A program made the translations under genes and the position numbers. Positions 1-9,569 of a stretch of DNA of 64,000 nucleotides are shown one piece after another. The stretch spans positions 1 through 64,000 of the forward strand of contig CALFSX010000065.1 of NCBI GenBank assembly GCA_937916515.1. Direction: 5' to 3'. The stretch's first letter is position 1. Every line of letters starts with the position of its first letter. The stretch is from an uncultured Planctomycetaceae bacterium (lineage in GTDB: Bacteria; Planctomycetota; Planctomycetia; Planctomycetales; Planctomycetaceae). The notes beneath the pieces were generated by a model. It was not told the DNA's origin and searched no databases. It worked only from the letters and a program-made list of their open reading frames with translations.

Positions 1-113
1 TGAACTTTGCCAATGCTGTCGCCGGTTATTCGTGCACTCAACATGGAAACTATCAACTGCCAGCCGTGATAAGTCCTGGTGGAAGCCGGCTGAAATACAG
101 CGATTTTCGCTGA
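1..113 (+). CDS. Possible 3' end of an unidentified gene
   Basis: Frame 3 is open from the window edge to a TGA at 111-113 and gives 36 residues that read like an ordinary protein C-terminus (Gly/Asn/Ser-rich, ending in SDFR). Frame 2 is also open to about 190, so the choice of frame is not secure. No family can be named from so short a piece. The remaining bases up to 352 show no gene; they form the leader of the next gene. Confidence 0.25.
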   Translation, partial: NFANAVAGYSCTQHGNYQLPAVISPGGSRLKYSDFR

Positions 114-352
114 CTTGTGGCCGCGGAAAACGCGAACTGGACTATGTGAACGGTTGCCCACGAGCCAGAGCCGTCCACAACAATATGTAAATTGCTCTAG
201 CCTCCCGTAAGGCATCGAATCGCCAGAAACAACGAAGAATTCGCAGATTCCACTGATCTATGCAGCAGAAGTGAGCGTTTGCCGTATCCAGGCATTAACA
301 TGCGTTTGTGCAATCACCACTCAACCGGACGCTTCACCAGCGGAGTTCTTCG

Positions 353-2572
353 ATGGCCGTTATCGTTACCTGCCCCAACTGCGACAAAAAACTTAAGATG
401 AACGATCCGGCACCCGGCAAGAAAGTCAGGTGCCCGGCGTGCAAAGAGCCGTTTTCCCCTAGAGTTGGTCAAAGTAAGAAGTCTCCAACATCTGCCGCAC
501 CCGCCAAACCTAAACGCGAGTCGCAGAAACCGGTCGCAGATGAATTCGACGACTACGGGTACGATGACGACTATGGCGAAGACGGCTATGACGACGAACC
601 CGCCCCAGCAAGGCGAGCGGCAGCTTCTGGCGGAAAGAAAAAAACAGCCGCCGCCTCAAAGGGTAAAAGCGCTGCAGCAAAGAAAAAAGGGGCATCCGGC
701 GGCAAGTCGAAGACTCCACTATTTATCGGAGTCGGCGTGTTGGCCTTGGGGCTTGCAGGAGGTCTCACGTGGATGCTTTTGCCTTCAGGTGATGAAAATT
801 CATCTGGCGGAGAAGTCGCCGGCAACGACGGTGGCGGCGACGAACTGACCGCGGAAAACGACGGCGGGCACGACGCTCCAGCAGCGGGTGGCCACGGTGC
901 TCCGGCAAACAATGCCGCTGCAGCAATGGACCGGGGGTCTCACGATGCAGCGGCAGCAGCACAGATCGCGAACTCACAAACGAATGCCAATGCGGGTTCA
1001 GGAACATCCGGGAAAGTCGATGTTTCCTACCTTCCAGCAGATTCTGAAGTGGTTGTCCGAGTTGACATAGAACGACTGCTGGGAGGGCCGATTGGACAGT
1101 TGCTCACGATACCACAGGTATCTGAGCAGGTTGCTCAGATGTCGGGAAATTTCGGACTCACCCCGAACGATATTCAGTCCGTTACCGTAGGCGTCGGAGG
1201 CATCAGTGATGCCATTGAACGCGACGCAGAACCAAAGCCTGAGGAGCTTCCCGGCATCGCCGTGATCCGAACTAAGGTGACGATCGAAGCCTCGAAGCTT
1301 CAGTCCTTGATTCCTCGTTCAAAGATGGTTTCGGCGGGCTCAATCAGTTACATTCAGGCTCCCGCTAACCCGCCCGTTGCGATATGGGTTGCGAATTCCA
1401 ACACGGTCGTCGTTGGAGCTGAAGCATGGGTTAAACAGGTGAGTAGCAGCAATTCATCCGCAACCGCAATCGACCAGGCACTCTTTGACGGAACTTCTGC
1501 GTTGCAAGTCGTGTTCTCGCCAAAGAACCCCGACCGGATCTTTGCGAGCCTAAATCAAGACAAGCTTCCACCGGGGCCACCCGCGTCGATGGAAATGATC
1601 AAGACATTTCTCGCAAACGCCAAAGGCGCGTCGATTGGATTCGATTTCACCAACGATATCGGGTTCTCCATGGCCGCGAGGTGCAAGGATTCCAGTGGTG
1701 CTCAACAAATGGTAACGGCGTTAAACGCTGCTCAGGAAGAGTCTAAGGCGATGCAGGAAGGGCAGGAACTGCCGCCGTTTCTGGCTCCACTGGCAAACAT
1801 TCAGAAGGCAATGGAAGAGTCTTTGAAGATAGAAGCTGACGGAGATGTATGTCGCATGTCAATGTCAGCCGCAGGCGGTGGACAGCAAATTGGAGCATTC
1901 CTTCCGATGCTTCCTATGATGCTTCCTATGATGCTTGGTCCGGCCATGCAACAAGCTCAGTCCGCCGCAACAAGAACTCAGTCAAAGAACAACCTGAAGC
2001 AAATCGTATTGGCGATGCATAATTTCCACGACGTCTATCGACGTTTTCCCAATGCTGCGTCTGTCGATGAACAGAGCGGAAAGAAACTGCTTAGCTGGCG
2101 AGTGCATTTGTTGCCATTCCTCGGTCATCTGGACCTCTATGAACGGTTTGCCATCAACGAGCCCTGGGATAGCCCTGCAAACAAAGCCTTGATCGACCAG
2201 ATACCAGATGTCTACAAGTCTCCCAAGCTATCGCTGGCAAGCGGAATGACGGTTTATCAAGTGCCGGTCGGTCCCGGAACGGCATTCGAAGATGGTAAAG
2301 GCCATGCCATGAGAGAATTCTCGGATGGCACATCCAATACCCTGCTTGTGCTGGAAGTTTCGCCAGAACGAGCCGTCGTGTGGACCCAGCCTGAAGACTT
2401 CACTCCGAACAGTTCCAACCCACTTGCTGGACTTGGGGGTGTTGAAGAAAACGGCTTCCAGGCAGCGTGGACCGACGGCTCCACTCGATTCATCCCCATG
2501 TCTGTGCCACCAGAAACGCTCAAGGCCCTCTTCACCCGCAACCGCGGAGAAGTCGTTGACCAAAACTTTTAA
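353..2572 (+). CDS. DUF1559-type protein with N-terminal zinc ribbon and membrane anchor
   Basis: Protein of 739 residues. It opens with a CxxC-x16-CxxC zinc ribbon (C7, C10, C27, C30), then a Lys/Ala and Asp/Tyr-rich low-complexity stretch, one membrane helix (about 122-143) and a Gly/Ala/Asn/His-rich linker. A mid-domain of about 300 residues has no recognised family. The last 200 residues resemble the planctomycete DUF1559 module: a KNNLKQI..AMHNFHD motif near its start and a DGSTRF motif near the end. Most DUF1559 proteins carry a type IV pilin-like leader, and here the zinc ribbon and anchor replace it. I start at ATG 353 because GGAG sits at 342-345 and the zinc ribbon follows at once; an in-frame GTG at 308 lacks such a site. 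Function unknown; probably a cell-envelope protein. Confidence 0.85.
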   Translation: MAVIVTCPNCDKKLKMNDPAPGKKVRCPACKEPFSPRVGQSKKSPTSAAPAKPKRESQKPVADEFDDYGYDDDYGEDGYDDEPAPARRAAASGGKKKTAAASKGKSAAAKKKGASGGKSKTPLFIGVGVLALGLAGGLTWMLLPSGDENSSGGEVAGNDGGGDELTAENDGGHDAPAAGGHGAPANNAAAAMDRGSHDAAAAAQIANSQTNANAGSGTSGKVDVSYLPADSEVVVRVDIERLLGGPIGQLLTIPQVSEQVAQMSGNFGLTPNDIQSVTVGVGGISDAIERDAEPKPEELPGIAVIRTKVTIEASKLQSLIPRSKMVSAGSISYIQAPANPPVAIWVANSNTVVVGAEAWVKQVSSSNSSATAIDQALFDGTSALQVVFSPKNPDRIFASLNQDKLPPGPPASMEMIKTFLANAKGASIGFDFTNDIGFSMAARCKDSSGAQQMVTALNAAQEESKAMQEGQELPPFLAPLANIQKAMEESLKIEADGDVCRMSMSAAGGGQQIGAFLPMLPMMLPMMLGPAMQQAQSAATRTQSKNNLKQIVLAMHNFHDVYRRFPNAASVDEQSGKKLLSWRVHLLPFLGHLDLYERFAINEPWDSPANKALIDQIPDVYKSPKLSLASGMTVYQVPVGPGTAFEDGKGHAMREFSDGTSNTLLVLEVSPERAVVWTQPEDFTPNSSNPLAGLGGVEENGFQAAWTDGSTRFIPMSVPPETLKALFTRNRGEVVDQNF

Positions 2573-2855
2573 GACAGCGCAAAAGCGTTGCCCCCCCTGA
2601 GCTTACCTCAGCGGCTCGCAGGGCCTCTGCGCGAGTCGCTGCATCTCAACTCGCGAACCGCAAACGAAGGCGATCTAACTGGTCCAGCCCAATCGGGAAA
2701 AATGAATTGAGGCAACAATCCGACTGACGTTGCAGATTTATTCAAGCAACGGCAACATGCACCTTCGGTTCGCGGTTGATTGCTGGAAGAAAACCGCAAT
2801 TACGAATCGTCGCGACCAGATACTATTCACCAGGCATGACGGGCGGCAGGGCAAT

Positions 2856-3800
2856 ATGACTTTGCTTTACATGGACGATAAATTCCTGCTGCACGATACC
2901 GGGCAGCATCCGGAATGTGCGGCTCGACTGCAGCATGTTCACGCAAGGTTAAAAGAGTCGGGTCTGGTTGAACGTTTCACTCAAGTCCCAATTCAACGAG
3001 CGGACGACGCTGACGTTGAGCGAGTTCACACGCAACAGCATATCGCCGCGGTTCGAGACTTTGCGGACAAGGGCGGCGGGCGAATCGAAACGGATACCGT
3101 GGTAAGTCCGGACTCGGCCGATGTTGCCTGGTTGGCCGCCGGAACGGGCATCGATGCTGTGGCACGAGTTGTGAATGGTGAAGACAAGTCAGCGCTGTGT
3201 CTGGTGCGACCACCGGGGCATCATGCGGTTCCGAATGGCCCAATGGGATTTTGCCTGCTGGGGAATATTTCCATTGCCGCGCGAACGGCCGTTCAGAAAT
3301 TGGGACTTGGTCGAGTGCTGATCGTCGATTGGGATGTGCATCATGGAAATGGGACCCAGGACGTTTTCTACGACGACGAAAACGTGACGTTCTTTTCGGC
3401 CCATCGATACCCATTTTATCCAGGCACCGGACGAAAGTCAGAAACTGGTCGAGGCAAAGGACTCGGCTCGACGTTCAACCTTCCGCTGGAATTTGGAGTG
3501 TCGCGGAAAGACTATCTGACAGCCTTCGAAAACGCGTTAACGAAAGCGGCAGACGCCTGCAAACCGGAACTTGTGTTGATTAGCGCTGGGTTTGACGCTC
3601 ATGCGGAAGACCCAGTCGGTTCTCTCGGTTTGGAAACAGAAGACTTCGAAACGCTGACCAAACTGGTGCAACAGGTCGCCGACACTCATTCTGACGGGCG
3701 TTTGGTGAGCATGCTGGAAGGCGGCTATAATGTCGAACGACTGGCCGATTGCGTGGAATTACACGCTCAAACGCTGCTCTCAGCTTCGCCAAACACCTGA
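2856..3800 (+). CDS. Histone deacetylase family zinc amidohydrolase
   Basis: Protein of 314 residues with the class II/acetylpolyamine amidohydrolase fold. Visible active-site elements are the His pair in PPGHHA (122-123), DWDVHHGNGT (158 onward, with D160 and H162 as expected zinc ligands), SAGFDAH (D247, third ligand) and EGGY ending in Y291, the transition-state Tyr. Bacterial relatives deacetylate acetyl-lysine, acetylpolyamines or similar amides; the substrate here cannot be read from sequence. The ATG at 2856 is preceded by a GGCAGGG-type ribosome site and begins the usual short beta strand. The reading frame is open back to 2730, but that stretch does not resemble the family. Confidence 0.93.
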   Translation: MTLLYMDDKFLLHDTGQHPECAARLQHVHARLKESGLVERFTQVPIQRADDADVERVHTQQHIAAVRDFADKGGGRIETDTVVSPDSADVAWLAAGTGIDAVARVVNGEDKSALCLVRPPGHHAVPNGPMGFCLLGNISIAARTAVQKLGLGRVLIVDWDVHHGNGTQDVFYDDENVTFFSAHRYPFYPGTGRKSETGRGKGLGSTFNLPLEFGVSRKDYLTAFENALTKAADACKPELVLISAGFDAHAEDPVGSLGLETEDFETLTKLVQQVADTHSDGRLVSMLEGGYNVERLADCVELHAQTLLSASPNT

Positions 3801-4256
3801 ACAAAAATACAGTATTCAATATTTTGGCTTCTCAGGCGCGGGATTAAGCCGACTCGACTTCCCGAATTGAAGTGGCTGATTGATAGTTCCCGATTCGAGA
3901 CCCTACAATCTGGCGGTTAATTTTCTACAGTGTTCAACTTCCAGGTAATGTTCGGCAGACCTCGCAAATTGCCGTCCCTTCCAAAAAAAACGGTGCCATC
4001 AACGCTACGGTGGTTAGCATGGGGCAAATTGAGCATTCTTGGCTTCAGTAACTGAGTTCAGATATCGACATAGGCAATATTTCGCGAGCGAATGACTTGC
4101 CGCGCGAATTTCGCGATAATGTAGCCGGACTCGCCAGAGTTCGGGGAACGGTCCCAAATCCTGGCGAATCCGGCTACCATTCTTTAGTGCACACGTAAAA
4201 CGACGCCTGACGACTGCCAATGCAACGTAGGCGACATCATATTTTCGGGGAAGAAC
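3801..4256. other. Intergenic region upstream of aceE
   Basis: No credible gene. It contains an AT-rich weak hairpin just after the amidohydrolase stop (AAAATA 3804-3809 with TATTTT 3820-3825) and the REP-like hairpin at 4121-4177 listed separately. It presumably also holds the promoter of the pyruvate dehydrogenase cluster, although no clear -35/-10 pair stands out. Confidence 0.6.
4121..4177. repeat. REP-like imperfect palindrome
   Basis: The outer arms GTAGCCGGA (4121-4129) and TCCGGCTAC (4169-4177) pair perfectly. The pairing continues inward through TCGCCAG (4131-4137) with CTGGCGA (4161-4167), with one mismatch between the blocks, leaving a 23-nt loop. The 11-mer GCGAATCCGGC (4164-4174) recurs at 62869-62879, also inside a palindrome, so the two are likely members of one dispersed intergenic family. 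The copy number in the genome cannot be judged from this window. Confidence 0.7.
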
Positions 4257-6959
4257 ATGCTAGATCCAGCAATTCTGGAGACGATTTCGGGCATTGATGC
4301 TGACGAAATGCAGGAATGGTACGACTCATTGGAAGACGTGCTGCATCGCTATGGCCCGGAAAGACTCAGCGAATTGCTGGTTCACCTGCAGGAACGAGCC
4401 TACCAGCGCGGTGTCAAACTGCCGTTTACCGCGAACACGCCTTACATCAACACGATTCATCACTCAGATCAGCAACGCTTTCCGGGCGATCTGCAAATGG
4501 AACGTCGCATTCGTTCCATCGTGCGTTGGAACGCGATGGCGATGGTTTTGAAAGCCAACAAACGATTTGACGGACTTGGCGGCCACATTTCAACCTTCGC
4601 TTCATCGGCAACACTATATGAAGTGGCTCAAAACCACTTCTTTAAGGGCCGTACCGAAGAACAAGACGGTGACATGGTTTACTTTCAGGGACACGCGTCA
4701 CCTGGCATGTATTCCCGAGCGTACCTGGAAGGTCGCCTGTCTGATGAAAACCTGGACAACTTCCGCCGAGAATTGCCTGCGGGCGTCGGACTTTCCAGCT
4801 ATCCGCATCCTTGGCTGATGCCGAATTTCTGGCAGTTCCCAACGGTTTCGATGGGACTCGGCCCGATCTGCAGCATCTATCACGCTCGGTTCCTAAGATA
4901 CATGGAACACCGTGGCCTCAGAGACACGCAAAACTCTCGAGTGTGGGCGTTTCTTGGCGATGGGGAATGCGACGAACCAGAATCACTGGGTGCGTTGACT
5001 TTGGCTTCTCGCGAAAACCTGGACAATCTGACCTGGGTGATCAACTGTAATCTGCAGCGACTGGACGGTCCAGTGCGAGGCAACGGCAAGATCATTCAGG
5101 AACTGGAAGCAGCCTTCCGAGGCGCTGGCTGGAACGTGATCAAGGTTGTTTGGGGCGGCGATTGGGATCCACTTCTGGACAAGGACGATGAAGGCAAGCT
5201 TGTAAAACGCATGGGCGAAGTTGTCGACGGTCAGTACCAGAAGTACACCGTTTCCGATGCTGAATACGTTCGTAAGCACTTTTTCGGTGCCGATCCCGAC
5301 GTGTTGGCAATGGTCGATCACTTGCCAGACGAAATGATGATGAGAATTCGTCGAGGCGGTCACGATCCTGAAAAAGTGTACGCCGCCTATTATTCGGCTA
5401 CGCAACACAAGGGTGCGCCTACAGTTGTGCTCGCAAAAACCGTAAAGGGTTATGGGCTTGGTGCACAGGCGGAAGGCCGCAACGTTGCTCACAACACCAA
5501 AAAGATCGAAATGCAGTACGTTCGCAACTTCCGCGATCGATTCGGTCTGCCGATCAGCGACGAAGAAATCGGTGAGATCCCCTACTATCGACCTGCCGAA
5601 GATAGTCCGGAAATGATCTATCTAAAGAACCGTCGTCAGGAACTTGGCGGCTTTGTTCCGTCTCGCAAGCCGACGGCAGAACTGCTTGACGTGCCAGCGC
5701 TGACAGACAAAGCCTTCCAGGGCAAAGGCGTATTGCCGGGCAGTGACGGCGACGCAGGTTCAACCACCGGAAGTCTGGGGCAGATTGTTCGAGGACTTGT
5801 TCGCCATAAAGGTGTCAAAGAACGCATCGTTCCGATCATTCCTGACGAAGCTCGTACCTTCGGTATGGAAGACCTGTTCAAGATGGTTGGTATTTACAGC
5901 AGCAAAGGCCAGCTGTACGAACCAGTCGATAGCGACGTCGTTCAGTACTACAAAGAAGCTAAGAACGGTCAGTTACTGGAAGAAGGCATCAATGAAGCAG
6001 GAGCGATGGGATCGTTCATCGCTGCGGGGGCAGCATATGCCAACCTGCAGACGAACATGATTCCGTTCTACGTCTTCTACAGCATGTTCGGTTTCCAGCG
6101 AGTTGGCGACCTGATTTGGTGTGCTGCGGATACTCGCTGCAAGGGCTTCCTGTGTGGAGGTACTTCCGGCAGAACTTCGCTTAACGGCGAAGGCCTGCAG
6201 CACGAAGACGGACACAGCCAACTGATCGCGACAACCGTGCCTTCTCTACGAGCGTACGATCCGGCTTACGGCTATGAACTGGCCGTAATTGTCCAGGATG
6301 GTCTGCGTCGCATGTATGGTGAAGGTGAAGAAATTTTCTATTACCTGAGCGTCTACAACGACAACTATCCTCATCCTGCCATGCCGGAAACAGAAGGCGT
6401 TGCCGACGGCATTATCAACGGGATGTACAAGTTCAGCAGCACCGATAGCGGAGCAGGGCAGACCTACCGTCCTCAGATCTTCGGCAGCGGACCGATTATG
6501 GAACATGCTCGAGCTGCTCAGCAACTTCTGGCTGACAAGTACGGCATCGGTTCTGACGTTTGGAGCGTCACCAGTTACAGCGAACTTCGCCGCGACGCGA
6601 TGGCTTGCAAGCACTGGAACGACCTGAACCCCGGCGAAACTCCGAAGAAGAGCTACCTGGAACGCACTCTTGATGGAGTGAACGGCCCGTTCGTTTCCAC
6701 AAGCGACAACGTTCGTCTGGTGGCGGATCAGATTCGCGAATGGATTCCAGGGGAATACATCACTCTGGGAACCGACGGGTTTGGTCGCAGCGAGACGCGA
6801 GAAGAACTTCGACGTCACTTCCGTATCGATGCAGAATCAACTGCTTATGCGGCTCTGCAGGGTATGACCAAAGTGGGAGCGTTTGAATCCGCTAAGCTGG
6901 CAGATGCAGTGGCGGATCTGGGACTTGATCCAAACGCGATTTTCCCAATCGACGCGTAG
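4257..6959 (+). CDS. aceE: Pyruvate dehydrogenase E1 component, homodimeric type
   Basis: Protein of 900 residues, the usual size for single-chain AceE. It decarboxylates pyruvate with thiamine diphosphate and passes the acetyl group to the lipoyl arms of AceF. The TPP/Mg motif GDGECDEPES starts at residue 234 and continues to the NLQRLDG segment. The N-terminal half also has the NTPYINTI and GHIS..ASSATLYEV segments typical of AceE. The C-terminal part holds the transketolase-like pyrimidine-binding and C-terminal domains (GAMGSFIAAG, LICGGTSGRTSLNGEGLQH-like region). ATG 4257 follows CGGGGAA. The gene heads a cluster with aceF and lpd, interrupted by one unrelated gene 52 nt downstream. Confidence 0.97.
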   Translation: MLDPAILETISGIDADEMQEWYDSLEDVLHRYGPERLSELLVHLQERAYQRGVKLPFTANTPYINTIHHSDQQRFPGDLQMERRIRSIVRWNAMAMVLKANKRFDGLGGHISTFASSATLYEVAQNHFFKGRTEEQDGDMVYFQGHASPGMYSRAYLEGRLSDENLDNFRRELPAGVGLSSYPHPWLMPNFWQFPTVSMGLGPICSIYHARFLRYMEHRGLRDTQNSRVWAFLGDGECDEPESLGALTLASRENLDNLTWVINCNLQRLDGPVRGNGKIIQELEAAFRGAGWNVIKVVWGGDWDPLLDKDDEGKLVKRMGEVVDGQYQKYTVSDAEYVRKHFFGADPDVLAMVDHLPDEMMMRIRRGGHDPEKVYAAYYSATQHKGAPTVVLAKTVKGYGLGAQAEGRNVAHNTKKIEMQYVRNFRDRFGLPISDEEIGEIPYYRPAEDSPEMIYLKNRRQELGGFVPSRKPTAELLDVPALTDKAFQGKGVLPGSDGDAGSTTGSLGQIVRGLVRHKGVKERIVPIIPDEARTFGMEDLFKMVGIYSSKGQLYEPVDSDVVQYYKEAKNGQLLEEGINEAGAMGSFIAAGAAYANLQTNMIPFYVFYSMFGFQRVGDLIWCAADTRCKGFLCGGTSGRTSLNGEGLQHEDGHSQLIATTVPSLRAYDPAYGYELAVIVQDGLRRMYGEGEEIFYYLSVYNDNYPHPAMPETEGVADGIINGMYKFSSTDSGAGQTYRPQIFGSGPIMEHARAAQQLLADKYGIGSDVWSVTSYSELRRDAMACKHWNDLNPGETPKKSYLERTLDGVNGPFVSTSDNVRLVADQIREWIPGEYITLGTDGFGRSETREELRRHFRIDAESTAYAALQGMTKVGAFESAKLADAVADLGLDPNAIFPIDA

Positions 6960-7011
6960 GCAAAGCAACGACATTCGGCAGGACAAACAAAGCGAGAACG
7001 ACAACCTATTC

Positions 7012-7761
7012 ATGGTTCACGACTGGTCAAAACTTTTCGATGGCGCTTTTCATGACTTTCACACGTCATGGATTGGGGCTATTCGTACCAGTCTCAACAA
7101 CGGACTGCTTCCGCCCGGCTATTACGCCGCGGCAGAGCAGGTTGTTGGTGGACCGTCACCGGATGTTGTGACTCTGGATGCGTGGCAGCCGGATGACAAT
7201 GAACACAGAGATAGAGATCGTTTTCCGGATTCATTTGCGGGTGGGGTTGCTCTGGCAGACAGCCCTCCAGCTGTCCAGTATCGAATTCAACTGGAGCGTG
7301 ACACCTTCGTTGCGAAAGCCAATCACATCGCAATTCGTCACTTGGCTAATGATCGGCTTGTTGCTGTGATTGAAATCGTGTCGGCTGGAAACAAGTCCGC
7401 CCCAAGGACGCTGCGTCCATTTTCCGAACGCGTTTACTCCCTCATGGTGGAACGCGTTCACTTGGTTCTTATCGACTTAATTCGAAGTGGAAATTGCTGC
7501 CCGGAAGGTCTGCCGACCTATCTGTCGTTCAGCAACTTCAACGCCACACCAAACATCACTGAAGATAAACCGTTTACGCTGACTGCTGTTCGCAGTGGCG
7601 AAACTTATGAAGCGTTCGTGGAGACCATCGGCGTTGGTGACACTCTGACCGATATGCCGCTGTTCCTGAACGATAGTCAATATATTCCACTACCACTGGA
7701 ACAAACTTACGAATCTGCATGGCAGGGAGTTCCTCTGCCGTGGAAACAGAAACTTAGCTAG
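7012..7761 (+). CDS. DUF4058-like protein of unknown function
   Basis: Protein of 249 residues beginning VHDWSKLFDGAFHDFH and continuing through a segment with LLPPGYYAAAEQ, which I associate with the DUF4058 family of uncharacterised proteins. The later part (NRLVAVIEIVSAGNKS and a Val-His-Leu-Val-Leu-Ile-Asp stretch) resembles a restriction-endonuclease-like or Uma2-like core, but I cannot place catalytic residues with confidence. The ATG at 7012 is chosen because family members start with this M-x-x-HDW block; the frame is open further back into aceE. It lies 52 nt after aceE and 57 nt before aceF, so it is probably co-transcribed with them. No known PDH role. Confidence 0.75.
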   Translation: MVHDWSKLFDGAFHDFHTSWIGAIRTSLNNGLLPPGYYAAAEQVVGGPSPDVVTLDAWQPDDNEHRDRDRFPDSFAGGVALADSPPAVQYRIQLERDTFVAKANHIAIRHLANDRLVAVIEIVSAGNKSAPRTLRPFSERVYSLMVERVHLVLIDLIRSGNCCPEGLPTYLSFSNFNATPNITEDKPFTLTAVRSGETYEAFVETIGVGDTLTDMPLFLNDSQYIPLPLEQTYESAWQGVPLPWKQKLS

Positions 7762-7818
7762 CGATCACGCACCGGACGCAGGACCATTCCAGCGAGTCGG
7801 GTTGTGAGAGAAATATCT

Positions 7819-9468
7819 ATGGCCACAGAATTCAAACTTCCCGAAGTTTCCGAAGGCGTCACATCTGTTGACGTTGCAGAAATCCTTGTTGCCGTCGGCG
7901 ACACCATTACCGCAGGAACCATTGTCTGCGAGGTCGAAACCGACAAGGCAGTGGCAGAAATTGAATGCCCGCTGGCTGGCACCATCAAGGAGATTCGCAT
8001 GGCCGTGGGAGACTCAGTTCCCGTGGGCCAGCCAATCCTGTTGATTGAAGAAAGCAGCTCAGCGGCGACTGCTCCTGCCGCTCCTGCAAAACCCGCTCCG
8101 CCGGCAGCAGCCGCAAATCCAGAGAAACCAGCGGCAGCACCTGCAGCAGAAGCTCCCAAAACAACGGGCACGCCGCAGACGATCGAATTCAAATTGCCTG
8201 AAGTTTCCGAAGGAGTCGCAACCGTCGACATCGCGGAAATTCTGGTCTCAGTCGGCGACGTCATCGCAGCCGACGCCGCGGTTTGCGAAGTCGAAACAGA
8301 CAAAGCCGTTGCTGAAATCAACTGCCCGCACGCTGGCACGGTGAAAGCCGTATTGGTCAAGGTGGGAGACACTGTTGCTGTCGGAACTTCGCTGATTTCC
8401 ATTGAAACGATTGTTGGTGGATCAACTCCTGCAGCACCGGCCATTGCTTCACCAGCCGCACCGGCAGCCAAAGCTGCACCGGCTGCAAGCCCGTCAGCTC
8501 CACAAACTGCACCTCTGGCCGCAGCGGCTCCAGCATCAACGGGAAGTTCTTCAAGTGGACGTCCGCCAGCCCCCGCCGGTCCTGCAACTCGACGCATGGC
8601 TCGCAAACTGGGAGTCGATCTGTATCAGGTGAAAGGATCTGCCCGAGGCGGACGTATTCTGATTGAGGACATCGAGGCGTATGTTCGAGGTCGCATGGCA
8701 GCTCCAGTCGCACCTGCGGGTGGCGGGGCAGCCACCGGGTTGCCGACGCCTCCACCGCTGCCGGATTTTTCAAAGTTTGGCCCAATCGTCAAACAGCCAA
8801 TGAACAAGTTGTCACGAACCGCCGCAAACAACCTGCACGCAGCGTGGCTGACGATTCCGCATGTCACTCAGCACAACCTGGCAGACATTACGGAACTGGA
8901 AGCAGCCCGAAAACGCTACGTCAAAGACAATCCGAAGTCACCAAAAATCACGATGACGGCCATCATGATCAAAGCCGTTGTGGGTGCCCTGCGAGCATTC
9001 CCGAAAGTGAATTCCAGTATCGACATGGAATCCGGCGAACTGATTCTGAAGAACTATTACAACATTGGAGTAGCGGTCGACACGCCTAACGGGCTGGTCG
9101 TACCAGTAATTCGCAACTGCGACCAAAAGAACGTTCTGGAAGTTGCTTCGGAAATGACCGAACTGGCCCTGAAAGCTCGAGACCGGAAACTGACTGCTGA
9201 AGATATGCAGGGGGGATCATTTACGATCACAAACCTCGGCGGTATCGGTGGCACGTATTTCACACCGATCGTAAATCACCCTGAAGTGGCGATTTTAGGT
9301 ATGTCTCGAGGACAGGAAACTCTGCAACTGGAAGACGGGCAGGTTGTGTCTCGCCTGATGCTGCCTCTTTCCATGTCATACGATCATCGAGCAATCAACG
9401 GTGCCGACGCAGCCCGATTTATTGTTAAGCTTTCCAGCAGCCTGACAAACTTCTTCGAACTGTTCTAG
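7819..9468 (+). CDS. aceF: Pyruvate dehydrogenase E2, dihydrolipoamide acetyltransferase
   Basis: Protein of 549 residues that transfers acetyl from E1 to CoA. Two lipoyl domains are seen, each with ETDKAVAE around the lipoylated lysine (K43 and K162), joined by Ala/Pro-rich swinging arms. They are followed by the E3/E1-binding domain (about 252-290) and the catalytic acyltransferase domain (about 320-549), with the active-site His in DHRAINGAD (522 onward). Asn replaces the more usual Asp in this motif, a variant I believe occurs in functional E2 proteins. ATG 7819 is preceded by GAGAG; an upstream GTG at 7804 would add only five residues. The next gene, lpd, follows after 101 nt. Confidence 0.96.
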   Translation: MATEFKLPEVSEGVTSVDVAEILVAVGDTITAGTIVCEVETDKAVAEIECPLAGTIKEIRMAVGDSVPVGQPILLIEESSSAATAPAAPAKPAPPAAAANPEKPAAAPAAEAPKTTGTPQTIEFKLPEVSEGVATVDIAEILVSVGDVIAADAAVCEVETDKAVAEINCPHAGTVKAVLVKVGDTVAVGTSLISIETIVGGSTPAAPAIASPAAPAAKAAPAASPSAPQTAPLAAAAPASTGSSSSGRPPAPAGPATRRMARKLGVDLYQVKGSARGGRILIEDIEAYVRGRMAAPVAPAGGGAATGLPTPPPLPDFSKFGPIVKQPMNKLSRTAANNLHAAWLTIPHVTQHNLADITELEAARKRYVKDNPKSPKITMTAIMIKAVVGALRAFPKVNSSIDMESGELILKNYYNIGVAVDTPNGLVVPVIRNCDQKNVLEVASEMTELALKARDRKLTAEDMQGGSFTITNLGGIGGTYFTPIVNHPEVAILGMSRGQETLQLEDGQVVSRLMLPLSMSYDHRAINGADAARFIVKLSSSLTNFFELF

Positions 9469-9490
9469 CAACAGCGAAAGGCGGAAAGCG

Positions 9491-9552
9491 GAAAGCCGAA
9501 ACCGCAAACGTCGCCATCGCTGCAGTCAATTTTTCTTTCGCTTTCGGCTTTC
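9491..9552 (+). promoter_or_regulatory. Intercistronic hairpin between aceF and lpd
   Basis: GAAAGCCGAAA (9491-9501) is the exact reverse complement of TTTCGGCTTTC (9542-9552), giving an 11-bp stem with a 40-nt loop. Related purine-rich and pyrimidine-rich copies flank it (GCGGAAAGCGG before, TTTTCGGC after). It ends 17 nt before the lpd start and has no T-run, so it may act in mRNA processing or stability rather than termination. Confidence 0.5.
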
Positions 9553-9569
9553 AGTTTTCGGCTATTGAA

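Noticed and set aside
465-1070. Several overlapping frames in the low-complexity part of the DUF1559 gene
   Set aside because: They arise from Gly/Ala/Asp codon bias of the real gene, with no ribosome sites or family content.
4983-5492. A 169-codon minus-strand frame inside aceE
   Set aside because: Antisense shadow of a strongly conserved gene; the sequence has no domain character.
7758-8606. A 282-codon minus-strand frame opposite aceF
   Set aside because: Produced by the Ala/Pro-rich linkers of AceF read in reverse; low-complexity Ala/Ser/Thr only.
8362-9468. Loss of catalytic Asp in AceF (DHRAING in place of DHRxIDG) as a sign of inactivity
   Set aside because: Asn at this position is, to my knowledge, found in functional E2 proteins, and all other motifs are intact.
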